A model generated the notes under the pieces. That model made no database searches and had not been told where the DNA came from. It saw nothing but the letters and a program-made list of their open reading frames with translations. Source: Kribbella catacumbae DSM 19601 (GTDB taxonomy: Bacteria; Actinomycetota; Actinomycetes; Propionibacteriales; Kribbellaceae). Taken from it: a stretch of DNA of 33,196 nt. Below, in pieces: positions 31,444 through 33,196 of the stretch (position 1 is the first letter of the stretch; every line of letters begins with the position of its first letter). Location of the stretch: contig NZ_AQUZ01000084.1 in the NCBI RefSeq assembly GCF_000372465.1, positions 1-33,196 on the forward strand, written 5' to 3'. The translations under genes and the position numbers were made by a program.

Positions 31444-31547
31444 CCAACTCACCTGATCATTCGCCCCCTTTTCACCCTCCAGGCCGCCGATCTGGTCGCC
31501 GCACGCAATGGCGAGGGTGAAAGGGGGCGAATGATCAGGTGAGTTGG
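31444..31547. terminator. 104-bp inverted repeat immediately after the BrkB gene
   Basis: The 36-nt arm 31444-31479 and the 35-nt arm 31513-31547 are exact inverse copies except for one extra T. The 33-nt loop is 31480-31512. The repeat begins at the first base after the TGA and ends 8 bp before the insertion sequence. It is a strong terminator candidate but is far longer than usual and could be a small element or part of an RNA. Confidence 0.6.
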
Positions 31548-31699
31548 GGCGTTAGCCTCGATATTTCATGGGGTTCTGGCGTGTCTTCGGGTGCCGTGTT
31601 TTAGGTGGGTTTGACGGTTGGTGGCGTGGGTTTGGCCCGGCTGTCGCGTCGGGTGTGCGGGGGTCCGATGTCCTTGGGTGGTAGGGATGTGGGCCAGGG

Positions 31700-33076
31700 T
31701 TAGGTGGCTGGCCAGGGTGCGGTGCGGAGTCGGTCGAATGCGGCGGCGAGGTTGGGGGCCCAGGGCCAGTCGGTGTCGAGTCTGAGGTGCCGGCCGCGGG
31801 CGGTGCGGACGAGGACTGCGGCGGTGTGGAGGATCTGGTAGCGGAAGGTGGCTGGTTCGGTGCGGGCGAGGGTGTGGGTGAAGCAGACGGCCTGGGACCA
31901 GGTGATGAGGTCGGCGGCGGCCAGCGCGAGTTCGAGCCAGCAGGCGTTGGCTGTGTAGGCGTAGAACGGAAGGTTGCGCAGGCCGGTGTCTTTCCCGGTG
32001 CGGATCCGGTCCTCGACCCGGGCGTGGGCGCGGTGTTCCATCTCCAGGTCGGGGAGTTGACCACCGGGTGTGTCGGTGAGGAACGCGGTGAACCGGTGGC
32101 CGTCGATGTCGGTGAAGGTGAGCTGGGCGCCGGGGTGGGGGCGTTCTTTACGGACGATGACGCGGGACCCGGTTGGCCAGTTGTCGAGGTTGAGCAGGTC
32201 GGTGAGTTCGGCGACCCAGGCGCCGCGGCGGGGCTCACCGTCGGCGTTGTAGGCCTGTTGCCAGGCGTGTTTCGGGGTGGCCAGGATCGCTTGCTGCAGG
32301 TTCTCGTCGACGGAGAACCCGAGCGAGAACCCGATCCCGTGTTTGCGGAGCGCGGCGGCGAACACGTGGGTCGCACCGGCCGAATCAGCGCTGGCCATCA
32401 CCTTGGGCGCGTCGACCGCCCCGGGCCGGGGCCGGACGTTCTCGGGCAGCGCGGCGATCGCCAGGTCCAGCACTGTCACGTGGTCGGCGGCGGTATTACT
32501 GCCGGCGTTGCCCGGCCGCAGCAGCCCGGCCAGCGCCTCTCCACCCGACATGTCGGGCCGGTCCAGGTAACACAGCAACGGGTGGAAGCCGTATCCCTTC
32601 TTCCAGGTGGGTGCGGCGTTCTCCTTGTCCGAGTGCGCGGTCAGCAGGGTCGCGTCGAAGAGCAGCCACAACTGCTCGGACAGGTCCGGGCCGGCACCGG
32701 CCGCCCAGGCCCGCTCCCGGGCTGTTGCGCGCGCGGCCCGCAACAGGTCCAGTTTGACCTCATCGACCTTGTCAACCACTCGCCACGCGGTCGGGTCGGA
32801 TGCGACCGGCCCGAACAGTTTCGGCTGGTCCCGCAGTGTCCGCAGGTGCCGTAGCGCGTCGCCGCCGTCGGCGATCGTCACCGCCAAGTCCACCAGCACC
32901 TGGCCCGGTGCATGCAGCGGCGGCAACCGGTAGGTGTCGATCAGCGCTTCGGTCCACCCCTTCACCAGCCCGGTCTCGGCCGCCAACTCCCGCAACAGCG
33001 CGGTTCCGGCATGCGACACGATCCCCTTACCATCCGCCGACACCTTGAACCGACGCGCCGCCTTGCTAACCTTCAC
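31700..33076 (-). CDS. IS1380-family transposase
   Basis: 458 residues, a DDE transposase. Likely catalytic residues are the Asp in LLFDATLLTAHSDKENA, the Asp in MASADSAGATHVF and the Glu in HARVEDRIRTGKDTGLRNLPF, the last a signature of IS1380. The frame is intact, so the element may be active. The GTG at 33076 (VKVSKAARRF) is chosen because AGGAAGG lies about 9 bp upstream; the longer frame from a TTG at 33124 is less likely. The ribosome site is part of an inverted repeat with 33140-33150. Confidence 0.92.
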   Translation of the reverse strand: MKVSKAARRFKVSADGKGIVSHAGTALLRELAAETGLVKGWTEALIDTYRLPPLHAPGQVLVDLAVTIADGGDALRHLRTLRDQPKLFGPVASDPTAWRVVDKVDEVKLDLLRAARATARERAWAAGAGPDLSEQLWLLFDATLLTAHSDKENAAPTWKKGYGFHPLLCYLDRPDMSGGEALAGLLRPGNAGSNTAADHVTVLDLAIAALPENVRPRPGAVDAPKVMASADSAGATHVFAAALRKHGIGFSLGFSVDENLQQAILATPKHAWQQAYNADGEPRRGAWVAELTDLLNLDNWPTGSRVIVRKERPHPGAQLTFTDIDGHRFTAFLTDTPGGQLPDLEMEHRAHARVEDRIRTGKDTGLRNLPFYAYTANACWLELALAAADLITWSQAVCFTHTLARTEPATFRYQILHTAAVLVRTARGRHLRLDTDWPWAPNLAAAFDRLRTAPWPAT

Positions 33077-33078
33077 CT

Positions 33079-33150
33079 GAGAGTGCCTTCCTGCTCGGGA
33101 TCCTTGGACCTTCGACAAGCCCAATTTTCCCTTACAGACAAGGCACTCTC
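33079..33150 (-). promoter_or_regulatory. Inverted repeat that can hide the transposase ribosome site
   Basis: GAGAGTGCCTT (33079-33089) and AAGGCACTCTC (33140-33150) are perfect 11-bp inverse copies. In minus-strand RNA begun outside the element, the second arm covers part of the AGGAAGG ribosome site. A transcript starting inside would lack the first arm. IS10, IS50 and IS30 use comparable structures to silence read-through transcripts. Confidence 0.55.
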
Positions 33151-33196
33151 GCCTTTTCAGCTCACGTGTCGCACCAATTTCTGTGAAACGCCGAGG

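Larger units (their letters stand above)
31556..33196 (-). mobile_element. IS1380-family insertion sequence
   Basis: About 1641 bp with one transposase gene and imperfect terminal inverted repeats. The left end reads CCTCGATATTTCATGG (from 31556) and the right end, read inward from 33196, CCTCGGCGTTTCACAG, sharing CCTCG and TTTCA. TTAG (31552-31555) would be the left 4-bp target duplication; the right copy lies beyond the window. The window edge coincides with the right terminus. Length and layout fit the IS1380 family. Insertion appears to be downstream of the BrkB gene, disrupting no obvious gene. Confidence 0.85.

Noticed and set aside
31552..32376. Minus-strand 274-codon Pro/Ser/Thr-rich frame inside the IS
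   Set aside because: An out-of-frame shadow of the transposase, which has the DDE residues and IS1380 signature in the other frame.

Overview
The window is about 33 kb of high-GC DNA with dense gene packing, 4-bp start/stop overlaps, GTG/TTG starts, a Pro/Thr-rich surface proteome, a receptor-type Ser/Thr kinase and an IdeR/DmdR-type iron box. Together these point to an actinobacterium. The set of carbohydrate genes and the trpS - 2'-5' RNA ligase - BrkB order fit a soil member of the Nocardioidaceae/Kribbellaceae (Kribbella-like). That genus guess is inference from memory, not a search result. The region reads as ordinary chromosome, with one insertion sequence ending exactly at the right edge.

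Left part (1-9.5 kb): a secreted lamin-tail protein; a GlxA-type regulator that has lost its 5' end; NADP-isocitrate dehydrogenase (icd) behind two perfect copies of a TCTTGACGTCAAGA palindrome; a small membrane protein; three tandem membrane-anchored CAP/SCP-domain proteins on the minus strand, one with a degenerate active site; an NAD-dependent epimerase-like protein; and two GNAT genes. A cluster of related intergenic palindromes lies at 7419-7575.

Middle part (9.6-19.5 kb): a DeoR-family regulator overlapping an MFS transporter faces the galT-galK operon. The DeoR gene and galT share a nearly identical 15-bp upstream element, which suggests the regulator controls galactose use and itself. 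Then follow a CNNM/CBS (CorC/HlyC-like) membrane protein with a perfect hairpin and a possible 17-residue leader peptide upstream, an ArsR-MFS operon with a textbook leaderless promoter and repeated operator half-sites, a Ser/Thr kinase and an alpha/beta hydrolase.

Right part (19.5-33.2 kb): a 24-codon remnant of a YCII-type gene beside a 100-bp inverted-repeat element; an amino-sugar locus (BadF-type N-acetylglucosamine kinase divergent from a SIS-domain gene and an ngcEFG-like ABC importer without ATPase); a second, orphan NgcE-like lipoprotein; an iron-siderophore binding lipoprotein behind an iron box; an alpha/beta hydrolase; trpS - 2'-5' RNA ligase - BrkB; a 104-bp inverted repeat; and a complete IS1380-family element.

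The most interesting points are the kinase/SIS/NgcEFG amino-sugar module, the shared DeoR/galT operator, the paired icd palindromes, the hairpin-plus-leader-peptide before the CNNM gene, and the roughly 100-bp palindromic elements. No tRNA, rRNA, CRISPR array or phage module was seen.
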